64,000 bases of DNA, from the NCBI GenBank assembly GCA_963834365.1, contig CAWIBS010000029.1, positions 248,001 through 312,000 on the forward strand, in the 5' to 3' direction. Both the position numbers and the translations under genes were made by a program. The notes beneath the pieces are model-generated. The model was not told the DNA's origin. It saw nothing but the letters and a program-made list of their open reading frames with translations, and ran no database searches. This DNA is from CAWJAP01 sp963834365. Its GTDB lineage: Bacteria; Acidobacteriota; Vicinamibacteria; Vicinamibacterales; Vicinamibacteraceae. Shown here piece by piece: positions 1 to 8,499 of this stretch; positions within the stretch are counted from its first letter, which is position 1, and each line of letters begins with the position of its first letter.

Positions 1-2183
1 ACCACCGCAGCGTTCCCGAGCTCGGGCGTCGTGCTGGCCGGCACGCGCAGGCGAAAGGCGGTGCCCCCGGCGGCCACGCCGCGATACATCGCGCGCCAGC
101 GGCCGTTCACCTCGCGGCCAGCCGGCGTGGCGCGCGTCGGGACGATGCCGGGCGGCAGCTCGAGCCCGGCGGCCAGGCCCTCGGTGGCCGGCGAGACGAC
201 CAGCTCGATCTCGACCAGGTCGGGCGCATCGGCGGCCGGCCCGTGCCGCCACGCGATCGAAGCCGGCGGCGCCGACGCCTCACCGTTCCGGCGGAAGAGA
301 AACGCCCCGCCCGCCGGGCCGACCGCCACCGATGTTCCGCGCGGCGTTGCCCGATCGACGGGCCGCCATGCCGCGGCCTCCTGCGCCGGCAGCTCGAGGT
401 CGAGCCCCGGCTCCTGGCTGCCGACTTCCCAGAACACCCGGTTCGCGATCCGGTCGTCCACATACAGGGCGGCGCGCCGCAGCGGCCGGTCGGTCGTGTA
501 CGCGTCGCCCGAGAAGGCGAGCGCCGTGGTCACCGCGAGCGCCACGAGGAGCAGCGATCCGGCGACCCCGTGCCGCAAGCGGCCTTGCACGAGGCCGATG
601 AACGTGGCGATCGCCGGCGGCGCAATCATCACCCCGATGACCGACAACAGCACCGGGTAGGCGGCGAGGGGCGTGACGATCGGCAGCCGCCCGAAAACCC
701 CGATGAGGACGTGGAACAGCAGCAGGCCGTCACGGAGAAACAGGGTGAGGACGAGCGCCAGGACGACCACGGACGCGACGCGCAGCCATGTCCCGCGGTC
801 GACGGGGACTACCGCGAGCAGCAGGCCGGCGACGCCAAGCGGCACCATCCAGAGGTGTGCGGCGGCCGGCGCGTACACCTCCGACGCGATCGCCGCAGCC
901 GCCCAGATCGGCAGGACAACCGCCCACACGCTGGCCGGACCACGAACGTAGCGCAATGGCTGCGGCAGCAGCCACGCCAGCCGTGTCACCGCCCACGGCG
1001 CCGCAATGCCACATGCGACGAGCAGGGCGAGCAGCCGCCAGGGCTGGGCGTACCAGGGGTGATAGACCTCCCGCCAATCACGCAGCAGCCAGACCGCGCC
1101 CAGCATCGCGCCGGCCGCCGCCGCGTTCGAGACGATCCCCCACAAGCCGGTAAAGGCCGCATGGACCGCGCCTGCGGCGACGACGCTGCGCAGCATCCGG
1201 ATCCAGGCGACGAGCGCTGCCACGCAGGCGAGGACGAGTCCCACCAGCGCCTGCGTGTCGGTCAGAATCAGCACGCCGCGGCTCAAGAGGTCGGAGAAGC
1301 GCACGTCGCGACGCACCGCCGGCAGGTCGGCCGCGTCCAGGGCTTCGACGGTGGCCACCGCGGTCTCGCCCATCTGGAAGAGGGTGGCCGACGACACGCG
1401 GTCCGGCACGTCGCGAGACGTGTGATACGCGTAGCCGTCACCGACCGACGCGAAGTTCAGGCCCGGGATTCCGGCGCGGCGGAAGACGCTGAAATCGGTG
1501 TCGTTCGGCAGCCGTTTGTAGATCTCGAACGCGAACGACGAGCCCCGCGGTCGCGGCGATCGCGCCCACGCCCGGACCAGCGGCTCGTTCCCGGGGCCCG
1601 ACTCGAAGAGGATGCCGGGGCCGCTCGCGCCGGACGCTTCGAGATTCAGGTAGGCGCGGACGCGCGCCCGCAGCTCACCGTCGGTCACGGCATGCACGGC
1701 GCCCATGAGGCCGACTTCCTCGGCGTCGGTCAGGAGCACGATGAGCGAGTGCCGGGCCCTCGGGCGCGCCGCCAGGAGTCGGCCGGCCTCCAGGCTCACG
1801 GCCACGCCAATCCCATCGTCCATGGCGCCGGGGGCTTCGGGCCTCGAGTCGTAGTGCGCCACCAGAGCGATGGCATCCGGGCGCTCGCCGGCCTTGACGG
1901 CGATGATGTTCGCGACGTGCGCGGTGAGCCCGGAGTCCGGATCGAAGGCATCGCCTTCCTGCACGCGGACGTCGAAGCCGTACAGCCGGAGCTGGTCGAT
2001 CAGGTAGGCGCGGGCGGCGGCGTTGGCGGCGGTGCCGACCGGGCGGCTGCCAATCGTCCCGGCCAGCCGCTCGACATGCGCCCTGGCGTTGTCGATGCGG
2101 AAGGGGATGGCGCTCTGGCGAGCGCAGCCGGTCGCGATCATCCCGACGACGAGGGTCGTGACCAGCCAGCGGCCATGGCGCAT
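1..2183 (-). CDS. M28-family metallopeptidase with C-terminal membrane domain (3' end outside window)
   Basis: Zinc aminopeptidase-like protein, probably exported. The ATG at 2183 opens a reading frame that runs uninterrupted off the window edge (727 codons seen). The N-terminus is a hydrophobic signal ending in ATGC at Cys20, a weak lipobox, so it may be a lipoprotein. M28 metal and catalytic positions are visible: HYD (H110, D112), DDG (D122-123), DAEE (E155-156), LNLE (E182) and YAYH (H254). The peptidase domain ends near residue 270. The remainder is rich in hydrophobic stretches, as in M28 proteins that carry a C-terminal multi-pass membrane region. It starts 41 bp downstream of hisA on the same strand and may be read from the his transcript, although its role has no link to histidine synthesis. 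Substrate unknown. The long plus-strand frame opposite it is a shadow. Confidence 0.85.
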   Translation of the reverse strand, partial: MRHGRWLVTTLVVGMIATGCARQSAIPFRIDNARAHVERLAGTIGSRPVGTAANAAARAYLIDQLRLYGFDVRVQEGDAFDPDSGLTAHVANIIAVKAGERPDAIALVAHYDSRPEAPGAMDDGIGVAVSLEAGRLLAARPRARHSLIVLLTDAEEVGLMGAVHAVTDGELRARVRAYLNLEASGASGPGILFESGPGNEPLVRAWARSPRPRGSSFAFEIYKRLPNDTDFSVFRRAGIPGLNFASVGDGYAYHTSRDVPDRVSSATLFQMGETAVATVEALDAADLPAVRRDVRFSDLLSRGVLILTDTQALVGLVLACVAALVAWIRMLRSVVAAGAVHAAFTGLWGIVSNAAAAGAMLGAVWLLRDWREVYHPWYAQPWRLLALLVACGIAAPWAVTRLAWLLPQPLRYVRGPASVWAVVLPIWAAAAIASEVYAPAAAHLWMVPLGVAGLLLAVVPVDRGTWLRVASVVVLALVLTLFLRDGLLLFHVLIGVFGRLPIVTPLAAYPVLLSVIGVMIAPPAIATFIGLVQGRLRHGVAGSLLLVALAVTTALAFSGDAYTTDRPLRRAALYVDDRIANRVFWEVGSQEPGLDLELPAQEAAAWRPVDRATPRGTSVAVGPAGGAFLFRRNGEASAPPASIAWRHGPAADAPDLVEIELVVSPATEGLAAGLELPPGIVPTRATPAGREVNGRWRAMYRGVAAGGTAFRLRVPASTTPELGNAAV

Positions 2184-2224
2184 CGCCAGAGCCTACACCA
2201 CGGCCGGGAGGCACCCGGCACCAG

Positions 2225-2930
2225 TCATGTCAGCCTGGGTTGCAGCGCGGGATCGTCCAGCGACAGCGTGCCGGTGTACACGGCCATGCCGATCACGGCG
2301 TCCACCCCGATCGCGTCGAGCGCCAGCACTTCTTCTCGGCTCGTGATACCGCCCGCGGCGGTGAGCGGCTTGTTCGTCGCCGCGCGGACGGCCTCGACGG
2401 CGGCCATGTCGATGCCGCGCATCAGCCCTTCGGTCTCGACGTGCGTGTAGAGGAATCCAGCGCAGTAGGGCTCGAGCGCTTCGACGGCTTCGACGGCGGA
2501 GATCGCGGTGGCTTCGGTCCAGCCGCGAATCACGACCTTCCCGCCGGCGCTGTCCACCGCGGCGATGACGCGCGAGACGCCAACCGCGTGCGAGAGCTGG
2601 CGCGCGAAGTCGAGGTCGAGACGCCCCGCGCGAAAGAGCGCCGAGCTCACGATGACCTCGCGGGCGCCCGCGTCCACGAGCGACACGGCCCGGTCCACGG
2701 TCCGAATGCCTCCGCCGACGCGACAGGGGAGGCTGCGCGCAGATCTGCCGCACCAGCGCGTCATTCGCCCCGGTCTCGAGGGCGCCGTCGAGATCGATGA
2801 GCTGCACGCGCGGATAGCGTTCGAACTTCCGTACCCACGCGAACACATCGTCGCTCGCCAGCGCGAGCCGTTTGCCCTGAACGAGCTGGACGACCTGGCC
2901 GCCCTTGAGATCGATCGCAGGAATGAACAT
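2225..2930 (-). CDS. hisA: HisA, phosphoribosylformimino-AICAR-phosphate isomerase (frameshifted as read)
   Basis: Cytoplasmic (beta/alpha)8 isomerase of the fourth step of histidine synthesis; it converts ProFAR to PRFAR. The N-terminal part reads FIPAIDLKGGQVVQL, with the catalytic Asp at residue 7. The C-terminal part, from VGGGIRTVDRA to the stop, lies in another frame and holds the second phosphate loop TAAGGITS. One base must be changed near 2735, at about QICA/SLPCRV, to join them; the length of 706 nt is one more than a multiple of three, which fits a single inserted base. About 235 residues is normal for the family. It is the last gene of the his operon, 62 bp after hisHF, with a palindromic repeat in the gap. 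The frameshift is more likely a read error than decay, because all domains are intact. Confidence 0.88.
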
Positions 2931-2957
2931 CTCGATGCGAGCTTGAACGGGTTGACG

Positions 2958-3007
2958 AGTGTCCGGCTTCGAAGCCGGACCAGGAGTGCCGCCTAAAGGC
3001 GGACACT
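2958..3007. repeat. Palindromic intergenic element between hisHF and hisA
   Basis: A perfect 20-bp palindrome (2961-2980, GTCCGGCTTCGAAGCCGGAC) is followed by a second short palindrome (2989-3002, CCGCCTAAAGGCGG). Both are enclosed by AGTGTCC (2959-2965) and GGACACT (3001-3007). The element overlaps the last codons of hisHF. A related GTGTCCGGC...GCCGGAC motif lies at 16353. It could act as a hairpin in the his mRNA; no T tract follows, so I do not call a terminator. Confidence 0.7.
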
Positions 3008-4507
3008 ACGACTATCAACCAAAGTGAATTCCGGGGTTAGCGTCTGCACCGGCCGCATCGGGATTCCTGCCGCGGACAGATGTGCCTTCAGCTCCGACAC
3101 GGCGTGCTCGGAGAAATGGAAGATCGAGGCCGCGAGGGCGGCATCCGCCCGGCCGGCGGTGAAGACCTCGAGAAAGTGATCGAAGGTGCCGGCGCCGCCC
3201 GACGCGATCACCGGAATCGACACCGCGCGCGACACGGCCGCCGTCAGCTCGCAGTCGAAGCCGCTTCGCGTGCCGTCCCGATCGATCGAGGTCAGCAGGA
3301 TCTCTCCCGCGCCGCGCCCGGCGGCCTGCCGCGCCCACTCGATCGCGTCACGCCGGGCGTCATGGCTTCCGCTCCGCGAGTACACGGCAAACCCATCGTC
3401 CTGCCGCTTCGCATCGATGGCGACGATGACCGCCTGGCTGCCATAGCGAACGGCGAGCCGCGTAATGAGATCGGGATCGAGGAGCGCCGCGGTATTGAGG
3501 CTGACCTTGTCGGCGCCAGCGTCCACGACCGCCGCCGCGTCGTCTTCGTTGCGAATGCCGCCGCCCACCGTGAGCGGCAGGAAGAGCCGTTTGGCGACGT
3601 CGGAGATCGTGCGCGCCAGGGCGCGACGGCTCTCGAGCGTGGCGGTGACATCCAGGATGACCACCTCGTCGATCCCTTCGACGTTGTAGCGGCCGGCGAG
3701 CTCGGCAGGGTCGCCGGCGTGCCGCAGACCCTCGAACTTGACCCCCTTGACGACCCCGCCATCGCGCACGTCGAGGCAGGCGATGATGCGCTTCGAGGCG
3801 ACTGGAGCGGCTGGGGCGGCTGGAGCGGCTGGAACGGCTGGAGCGGCTGGAACGGATGAGGTCGCGCGACCGGCGACGCGTGCCATGAAGTTCCGCAGAA
3901 TCGCCAGGCCGGTCTCCGACGACTTCTCGGGGTGGAACTGCACGCCGAACACGTGATCGCGCTCGACCACGCTGGCGAAGGTGTCCGGCCCGCTGGTCGT
4001 CGTTGCCGCCACGGCCGTGCCAACCGGCGCGGCGTAGGAGTGCGTGAAGTACGCCTGGCTGCCGGCCGCGATCCCTTCGAGAATCACGGACTCGCTGGTC
4101 GGGTTGACGGCATTCCATCCCACGTGCGGCACCTTGATGTCGTCGTACGCATCGGCGCCGACGATGGTGTCGCCCCATCCGGGACCGAGACGGCGGCACA
4201 TACCCGGCAGCAGGCCGAGTCCGGCCAGCCCGGGCGCCTCCGTGCTGCCTTCGAACAGCCACTGCAAGCCGAGACAGATGCCGAGCAGCGGACGACCGGA
4301 TTTGACGTGGCGCAGGATGGCCTCGCGCCATGCCGCATCCAGAACGGCCGTGGCTTCGAAGTGCCCGACGCCTGGAACGATCAAGCCGTCGGCGGTCTCG
4401 AGCTCCACGGGCGCCAGCGGGGTGAAGACCGAGGCGTCCACCGCCGCGAGCGCCTTGCGCACCGAGGTCAGATTGCCGGCGCGATAGTCGATGAGCGCAA
4501 CCCTCAT
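2993..4507 (-). CDS. hisHF: HisHF, fused imidazole glycerol phosphate synthase (glutaminase plus cyclase)
   Basis: A single 504-residue frame carries both subunits of IGP synthase, normally two proteins in bacteria. Residues 1-212 are the class I glutaminase HisH, with nucleophile C78 in LLGICLG and H192/E194 in FHPEKS. Residues 213-239 are a low-complexity linker of Pro-Ala-Ala type. Residues 240-504 are the cyclase HisF, with catalytic Asp at D246 (CLDVRDG) and D365 (VAIDAKR) and phosphate loops VGGGI and ASGGAG. The domain order matches the yeast His7 fusion. The linker is encoded by six 9-bp units at 3804-3857. The last ten or so residues (ending VDSRSVRL) run into a palindromic intergenic element. 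It lies 150 bp after hisB and 62 bp before hisA. Fusion is seen directly; ammonia channelling is known family behaviour. Confidence 0.93.
   Translation of the reverse strand: MRVALIDYRAGNLTSVRKALAAVDASVFTPLAPVELETADGLIVPGVGHFEATAVLDAAWREAILRHVKSGRPLLGICLGLQWLFEGSTEAPGLAGLGLLPGMCRRLGPGWGDTIVGADAYDDIKVPHVGWNAVNPTSESVILEGIAAGSQAYFTHSYAAPVGTAVAATTTSGPDTFASVVERDHVFGVQFHPEKSSETGLAILRNFMARVAGRATSSVPAAPAVPAAPAAPAAPVASKRIIACLDVRDGGVVKGVKFEGLRHAGDPAELAGRYNVEGIDEVVILDVTATLESRRALARTISDVAKRLFLPLTVGGGIRNEDDAAAVVDAGADKVSLNTAALLDPDLITRLAVRYGSQAVIVAIDAKRQDDGFAVYSRSGSHDARRDAIEWARQAAGRGAGEILLTSIDRDGTRSGFDCELTAAVSRAVSIPVIASGGAGTFDHFLEVFTAGRADAALAASIFHFSEHAVSELKAHLSAAGIPMRPVQTLTPEFTLVDSRSVRL
3804..3857. repeat. 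9-bp tandem repeat encoding the HisH-HisF linker
   Basis: Six units of nine bases, GGAGCGGCT with variants GGGGCGGCT and GGAACGGCT. On the coding strand the unit reads CAGCCGCTC and gives Ala-Pro-Ala triplets. The same unit family forms an intergenic array at 28606-28674, where one unit is identical. Confidence 0.9.
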
Positions 4508-4509
4508 GC

Positions 4510-4656
4510 AGTGACCAGCTACGAACTACCAGTTACCAGCTACAGCTACAGTAACCAGCTACCAACTACTACCTGCAACTACCGCGAAAACATCTACCAA
4601 CTGCCACGCAACGTGCCAGAACGCCCAGGCTGGTCGCTGGTAGTTGGTAGTTGGTC
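4510..4656. repeat. 7-bp degenerate repeat array in two orientations between hisB and hisHF
   Basis: From 4514 the plus strand shows heptamers such as ACCAGCT, ACGAACT, ACCAGTT, ACCAACT at a seven-base step. From about 4630 to 4656 the same unit appears inverted (TGGTAGT, TGGTAGT, TGGTCGC). The two blocks could pair into a long imperfect hairpin within the his mRNA. No start codon with a coding signal lies in the gap. Confidence 0.75.
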
Positions 4657-4657
4657 G

Positions 4658-5233
4658 CTAGAGAAGTCCCTTCGTGCTCGGGAGCATCTTCCGCAGTTGC
4701 GGGTCCTTTGCGCAGGCGACTCGCAGGGCACGGGCGAAGGCCTTGAAGACCGCTTCCACGTGGTGATGGCTCGAGCGGCCGTAGAGCACCTTCACGTGGA
4801 CGTTGGCGCGTGCGCCGATGGCGAAGCCCTCGAAGAAGTCGTGGACGAGCTCGGCCTGCAGATCGCCGACGGTTCGCACCCGCACCTTGAGATCGACGAC
4901 GGCATGCGGGCGTCCGCCGAGATCGACGGCAGCCACGGCCAGCGTCTCGTCCATCGGCATCACGAAGTAGCCGGCGCGGTTGATGCCCCGCCGATCGCCG
5001 AGCGCCTGCGAGATCGCCTCGCCGAGCGCGATGCCCAGGTCCTCGACGGTATGGTGCTGGTCCACGTCGAGATCGCCGCGCGCGTCCACCACCAGATCGA
5101 AGGCGCCGTGACGGGCGAACAACTCCAGCATGTGATCGAGGAACCGGATCCCGGTCCGCACGTCGTAGCGGCCCCGGCCCTCGATGCCGAGTTTCAGGAC
5201 GATCCTGGTTTCGGTCGTCTGTCGATCGATCAC
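4658..5233 (-). CDS. hisB: HisB, imidazoleglycerol-phosphate dehydratase
   Basis: Cytoplasmic Mn-dependent dehydratase that turns IGP into imidazole acetol phosphate. The 191-residue protein is the single-domain form, with no N-terminal histidinol phosphatase, so that activity must be encoded elsewhere. Family metal-binding motifs are visible: FLDHMLE, DQHHTVEDLG, GYFVMPMDE, LVHDFFEGFA and YGRSSHHHVEA. I chose the GTG at 5233 because it overlaps the hisC stop as GTGA, the usual sign of translational coupling, and the family homology begins at that point. Upstream codons in this frame are the shadow of hisC. Confidence 0.93.
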   Translation of the reverse strand: MIDRQTTETRIVLKLGIEGRGRYDVRTGIRFLDHMLELFARHGAFDLVVDARGDLDVDQHHTVEDLGIALGEAISQALGDRRGINRAGYFVMPMDETLAVAAVDLGGRPHAVVDLKVRVRTVGDLQAELVHDFFEGFAIGARANVHVKVLYGRSSHHHVEAVFKAFARALRVACAKDPQLRKMLPSTKGLL

Positions 5234-6276
5234 CGCACGGCGCACAGCACCTCCTCCAGCGCCCGCAGGCACGCCTCGGTGTGCGCGACGACGCCGGCCG
5301 TCATCCGAATGCAACCGGCGCAGCCGGGCTGCGACGACCGATCGCGCACGAAGACCCGTTTCAGGCGCAGGGCTTCGACGATGTCGGCGCTTCGATCCCC
5401 GACGCGGACCAGGACGAAGTTCGCCTCGCTCGGCCAGTAACCGAGGCCGAGACGGTCGCACGCGGCATAGACCAGGCGCCGCGACACCTGGACTTGTGCG
5501 CGGTACCACTCGAGATACGGTCGATCGGCGAGCGCGGCGATCAGCGCCGTGGCCGCCGCGACATTGATGCTGTAAGGCGGCAGCGACCGCCGCAGCCGGG
5601 CGATGACGGCCGGATCGCCGGCCACGGCGCCGATCCGCAGGGCGGCGAGCCCGTACGCCTTCGCGAACGTGCGGCCGACGACGACGTTCGGCGCCGAGTG
5701 ATGCTGGTCGAGGAAATGGTGCGACGTGAAGTCCGCGTACGCTTCGTCGAGGAAGAGGATGGCGTCCGCGGGCAGCGCGGCAGCGACGGCGCGTACGGAC
5801 TCGTGCGAAATGAGGACCCCGGTCGGATTCCCCGGACTGGTGAGGAACACGAGACGCGTGGCGGGCGTGATCGCCGCGAGCGTCTCCTCGAACGGGAAGA
5901 CGAAATCGGGCCGCGGCAACACGGTGACCGCCCGTCCCCCGGTGGCCTCGACGCAGTCGGCGTACATCCCGAAGGCCGGCTCGACGATGATGGCTTCCGG
6001 TTCGGAGACCGTCCGGTCGCGCTGGAGGCACGCCATGGCCGCCGCCAGCAATCCTTCGTCGAGCCCGTTGGTGAGCACGAACGCGTCCTCGTCCAGACCG
6101 AGATGCCGCGCGCAGGCGGCCGTGGGCTCACGATAGTCGGGATACGAGGCGATGTCCCCGGGCCCGAGCGCACGCAGAGCGGCGATGACCGCGGGCGAGC
6201 AGCCGGCGGTGTTCTCGTTGAGGTGCAGTCGCAGGCCCTCCCCGAGGTCGGGCTCTCGCTGGTACTGTTGAGACAT
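5230..6276 (-). CDS. hisC: HisC, histidinol-phosphate aminotransferase
   Basis: PLP-dependent fold-type I aminotransferase of 348 residues; it makes histidinol phosphate from imidazole acetol phosphate and glutamate. Visible marks are LHLNEN near the start, SPGNPTG, FLDEAYADF, and the PLP lysine in RTFAKAYGLAALRIG. The C-terminal arginine region is IRMTAG. Length and motifs are normal. The stop overlaps the hisB start by GTGA. It lies 49 bp after hisD. Confidence 0.93.
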   Translation of the reverse strand: MSQQYQREPDLGEGLRLHLNENTAGCSPAVIAALRALGPGDIASYPDYREPTAACARHLGLDEDAFVLTNGLDEGLLAAAMACLQRDRTVSEPEAIIVEPAFGMYADCVEATGGRAVTVLPRPDFVFPFEETLAAITPATRLVFLTSPGNPTGVLISHESVRAVAAALPADAILFLDEAYADFTSHHFLDQHHSAPNVVVGRTFAKAYGLAALRIGAVAGDPAVIARLRRSLPPYSINVAAATALIAALADRPYLEWYRAQVQVSRRLVYAACDRLGLGYWPSEANFVLVRVGDRSADIVEALRLKRVFVRDRSSQPGCAGCIRMTAGVVAHTEACLRALEEVLCAVR

Positions 6277-6325
6277 CGTGATGCGCGGCTGACCGCTGTG
6301 AACGACTCGCCCGCGCCTCCTTCAA

Positions 6326-7579
6326 TCAGGCCCGGCGCACCTCGCGCAACCGGATTCGCATCGACTCGGCGTGGGCCGACAGGCCCTCGGCATCGGCGAG
6401 CGTCACGGCCGTGGCGGCGATGCGCGTGAAGCCGGCACGCGTCAGCGTCTGGACCGACGAGACGCGCACGAAATCCGCAGCGCTCAGGCCGCCTCTGAAT
6501 CGCGCCGCGCCGCTCGTCGGCAGGACGTGGTTGGAGCCCGTGGCGTAGTCCCCGGCCGCCTGCGCCGACCACGAACCGACGAACGTGGCGCCCGCGGTAC
6601 GGATCTGAGCCGCCACGTCCGCCGAGTCCACGACCAGGTGTTCGGGGGCAATGGCCGTCGCAAGGGCGATCGACTCGCGCAGGTTCCGCGTCAGGACGAT
6701 GCCGCCCCGTCGCGACAGCGCGGTTCGCGCCACCCCCGCGGACGGGGCGCGGGCCTCGACTTCCCGATGGACGGCCTGCGCCAGCCGCTTCTTCGACGTG
6801 AGCAGGATCGCGCGCGCATCGGGATCGTGCTCCGCCTGCGCCAGCATGTCCGCGGCAATCCAGTCGGGCCGTCCCGCCTCGGACACGACGAGAATCTCGC
6901 TCGGCCCGGCGTAGAAATCGATGCCGCAGTCACGCGCGACGAGTGCCTTCGCCGCGGCAACCCAGGCGTTGCCGGGCCCCACGATCTTGTCGGCCCGCGG
7001 GACCGTGGGTGTCCCGTACGCCATCGCCGCAATCGCGTGCGCGCCGCCGACGGCGAACAGCCGCGTCACGCCGGCCTCGAGCGCGGCGGCGAGCACGACC
7101 GGTTCCGGACGGGGACAGCAGACGATCACTTCCTCGACGCCCGCCAGCGTCGCCGGGACCGCGGTCATCAACAGCGACGAGGGCAACGGAAAGCGCCCGC
7201 CGGGGACGTAGCAGCCGACCCTCCCCAGCGGCACGACGCGTTGCTCGACAACGAGCCCCGGTGCGACGGTGACCTTCGTGCTCTTCGGCAGCTGCGCGCG
7301 TGCCACCCTGCGGATGTGGCGGGCGGCCCTCGCCAGGGCGCGCCGGACCGGGGCCGGGCACGCCCGCGCGCCGGACTCGATCTCCCGGCGCGAGACTTCC
7401 AGTCCCCCGGCCAGCTTGTCGAACCGCCTGGCATAGGCCAGGAGCGCCCGGTCGCCGCCGCGCCGCACGTCGCTGACGATGGCCGCGACGCGCCGCGCGA
7501 TCGCGGCGTCGGCGACGCGGGGCGGGTCGAGCAACCGATCGAGCGCCCGGCGATCGGCGGCGGAAATCAGTCGCAGCAT
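6326..7579 (-). CDS. hisD: HisD, histidinol dehydrogenase
   Basis: Zinc-dependent NAD oxidoreductase that carries out the last two steps of histidine synthesis. The 417-residue frame starts at the ATG at 7579 (MLRLISAAD), just eight bases after the hisG stop; an in-frame upstream extension is only hisG shadow. Family motifs are GCYVPGGRFPLPSS, DKIVGPGN, DFYAGPSEILV, AQAEHDPDA, APEHL and TGSNHVLPTSGAARFRGGLS. The reading frame is intact. Confidence 0.94.
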   Translation of the reverse strand: MLRLISAADRRALDRLLDPPRVADAAIARRVAAIVSDVRRGGDRALLAYARRFDKLAGGLEVSRREIESGARACPAPVRRALARAARHIRRVARAQLPKSTKVTVAPGLVVEQRVVPLGRVGCYVPGGRFPLPSSLLMTAVPATLAGVEEVIVCCPRPEPVVLAAALEAGVTRLFAVGGAHAIAAMAYGTPTVPRADKIVGPGNAWVAAAKALVARDCGIDFYAGPSEILVVSEAGRPDWIAADMLAQAEHDPDARAILLTSKKRLAQAVHREVEARAPSAGVARTALSRRGGIVLTRNLRESIALATAIAPEHLVVDSADVAAQIRTAGATFVGSWSAQAAGDYATGSNHVLPTSGAARFRGGLSAADFVRVSSVQTLTRAGFTRIAATAVTLADAEGLSAHAESMRIRLREVRRA

Positions 7580-7587
7580 CGGTCCGC

Positions 7588-8499
7588 CTACATCACGATC
7601 TTGTTCAACGGATACTCGACGATGCCTTCGGCGCCGGCGGCCTTGAGCCTCGGAATCAGGTCCCGGACCGTGCGCTCTTCGAGAATCGTGTTGAGCGCCA
7701 CCCAGTCGTCGCCGGCGAGCGCCGAGATCGTCGGCCGCCGGAGCGCCGGCAGCAGATCGAGGACCGTGTCCAGGTCGGCACGCCGCACGTTGAGCATGAT
7801 CCCGACGCGACCCTGTGCCGCGATCGCCGCTCGCAGGAGCAGGGCGACGTTCTCGATCTTCGTCCGCTTCCAGGCGTCGAGCCACGCGCCGCGATTGGCG
7901 ATGAGCTGTGTGTTCGACTCCATCACCGTGTCCAGGATTCGCAGCCGGTTGGCGCGAAGCGTGGACCCGGTCTCCGTGGCCTCGACAATCGCATCGGCGA
8001 GGACTGGCGGCTTGACTTCCGTGGCTCCCCACGAAAACTCCACGAGGACGTTCACCCCCAGCCGCTTGAAGTACTGCTCGGTGACGCGCACGAGCTCGGT
8101 GGCAATGGTCTTTCCGTCGAGATCCTTGGGCGTGTGGAAGCTCGAATCCTCTGGCGCGGCCAGCACCCAGCGGACCTTGCCGAAGCTCTGTTTGGAGTAG
8201 ACGAGATCGGCGACGCTCACGACCGGCGGAATGTCACGGCCAATCGATTCGACCGGCAGCACCGGCGTGCCGAGCTGCTCGGCGACCCAGTCCTGCCCCG
8301 TGAGCCCGGCGTCGAGCACGCCGTCGGCGACGTAGCGCGCCATTTCCTGCGCCCGGATCAGCATGCACTCCAGCTCCGCATCGTCGCTCGCCGGGAAGTA
8401 CGAGCGCGGATTCACGTACAGGTTGAACCCGGCGCGGGCGAACAGCTGGACCGTCGCGTCCTGGAGCGAGCCTTTCGGAATACCGAGTCGGAGTTTCAT
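7588..8499 (-). CDS. hisG: HisG, ATP phosphoribosyltransferase (long form)
   Basis: First and committed enzyme of histidine synthesis, joining ATP and PRPP. The 303-residue length and the C-terminal stretch from about residue 215 (RVGIMLNVRRADLDTV) show the long form with a C-terminal regulatory ACT-like domain. This form is self-sufficient and is known to be feedback inhibited by histidine; no HisZ partner is needed. The catalytic part holds IPKGSLQ, DAGLTGQDW and the phosphate-binding segment ATETGSTLRANRL. The start ATG at 8499 overlaps the hisI stop as ATGA. Confidence 0.93.
   Translation of the reverse strand: MKLRLGIPKGSLQDATVQLFARAGFNLYVNPRSYFPASDDAELECMLIRAQEMARYVADGVLDAGLTGQDWVAEQLGTPVLPVESIGRDIPPVVSVADLVYSKQSFGKVRWVLAAPEDSSFHTPKDLDGKTIATELVRVTEQYFKRLGVNVLVEFSWGATEVKPPVLADAIVEATETGSTLRANRLRILDTVMESNTQLIANRGAWLDAWKRTKIENVALLLRAAIAAQGRVGIMLNVRRADLDTVLDLLPALRRPTISALAGDDWVALNTILEERTVRDLIPRLKAAGAEGIVEYPLNKIVM

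Noticed and set aside
243..2450. 735-residue plus-strand frame opposite the M28 peptidase, and similar long antisense frames (3932-5440, 6371-8200, 16648-19440, 30990-32975, 46668-49493)
   Set aside because: Low-complexity Arg/Gly/Ala-rich translations with no family motifs, in register with a real gene on the other strand; expected in high-GC DNA.
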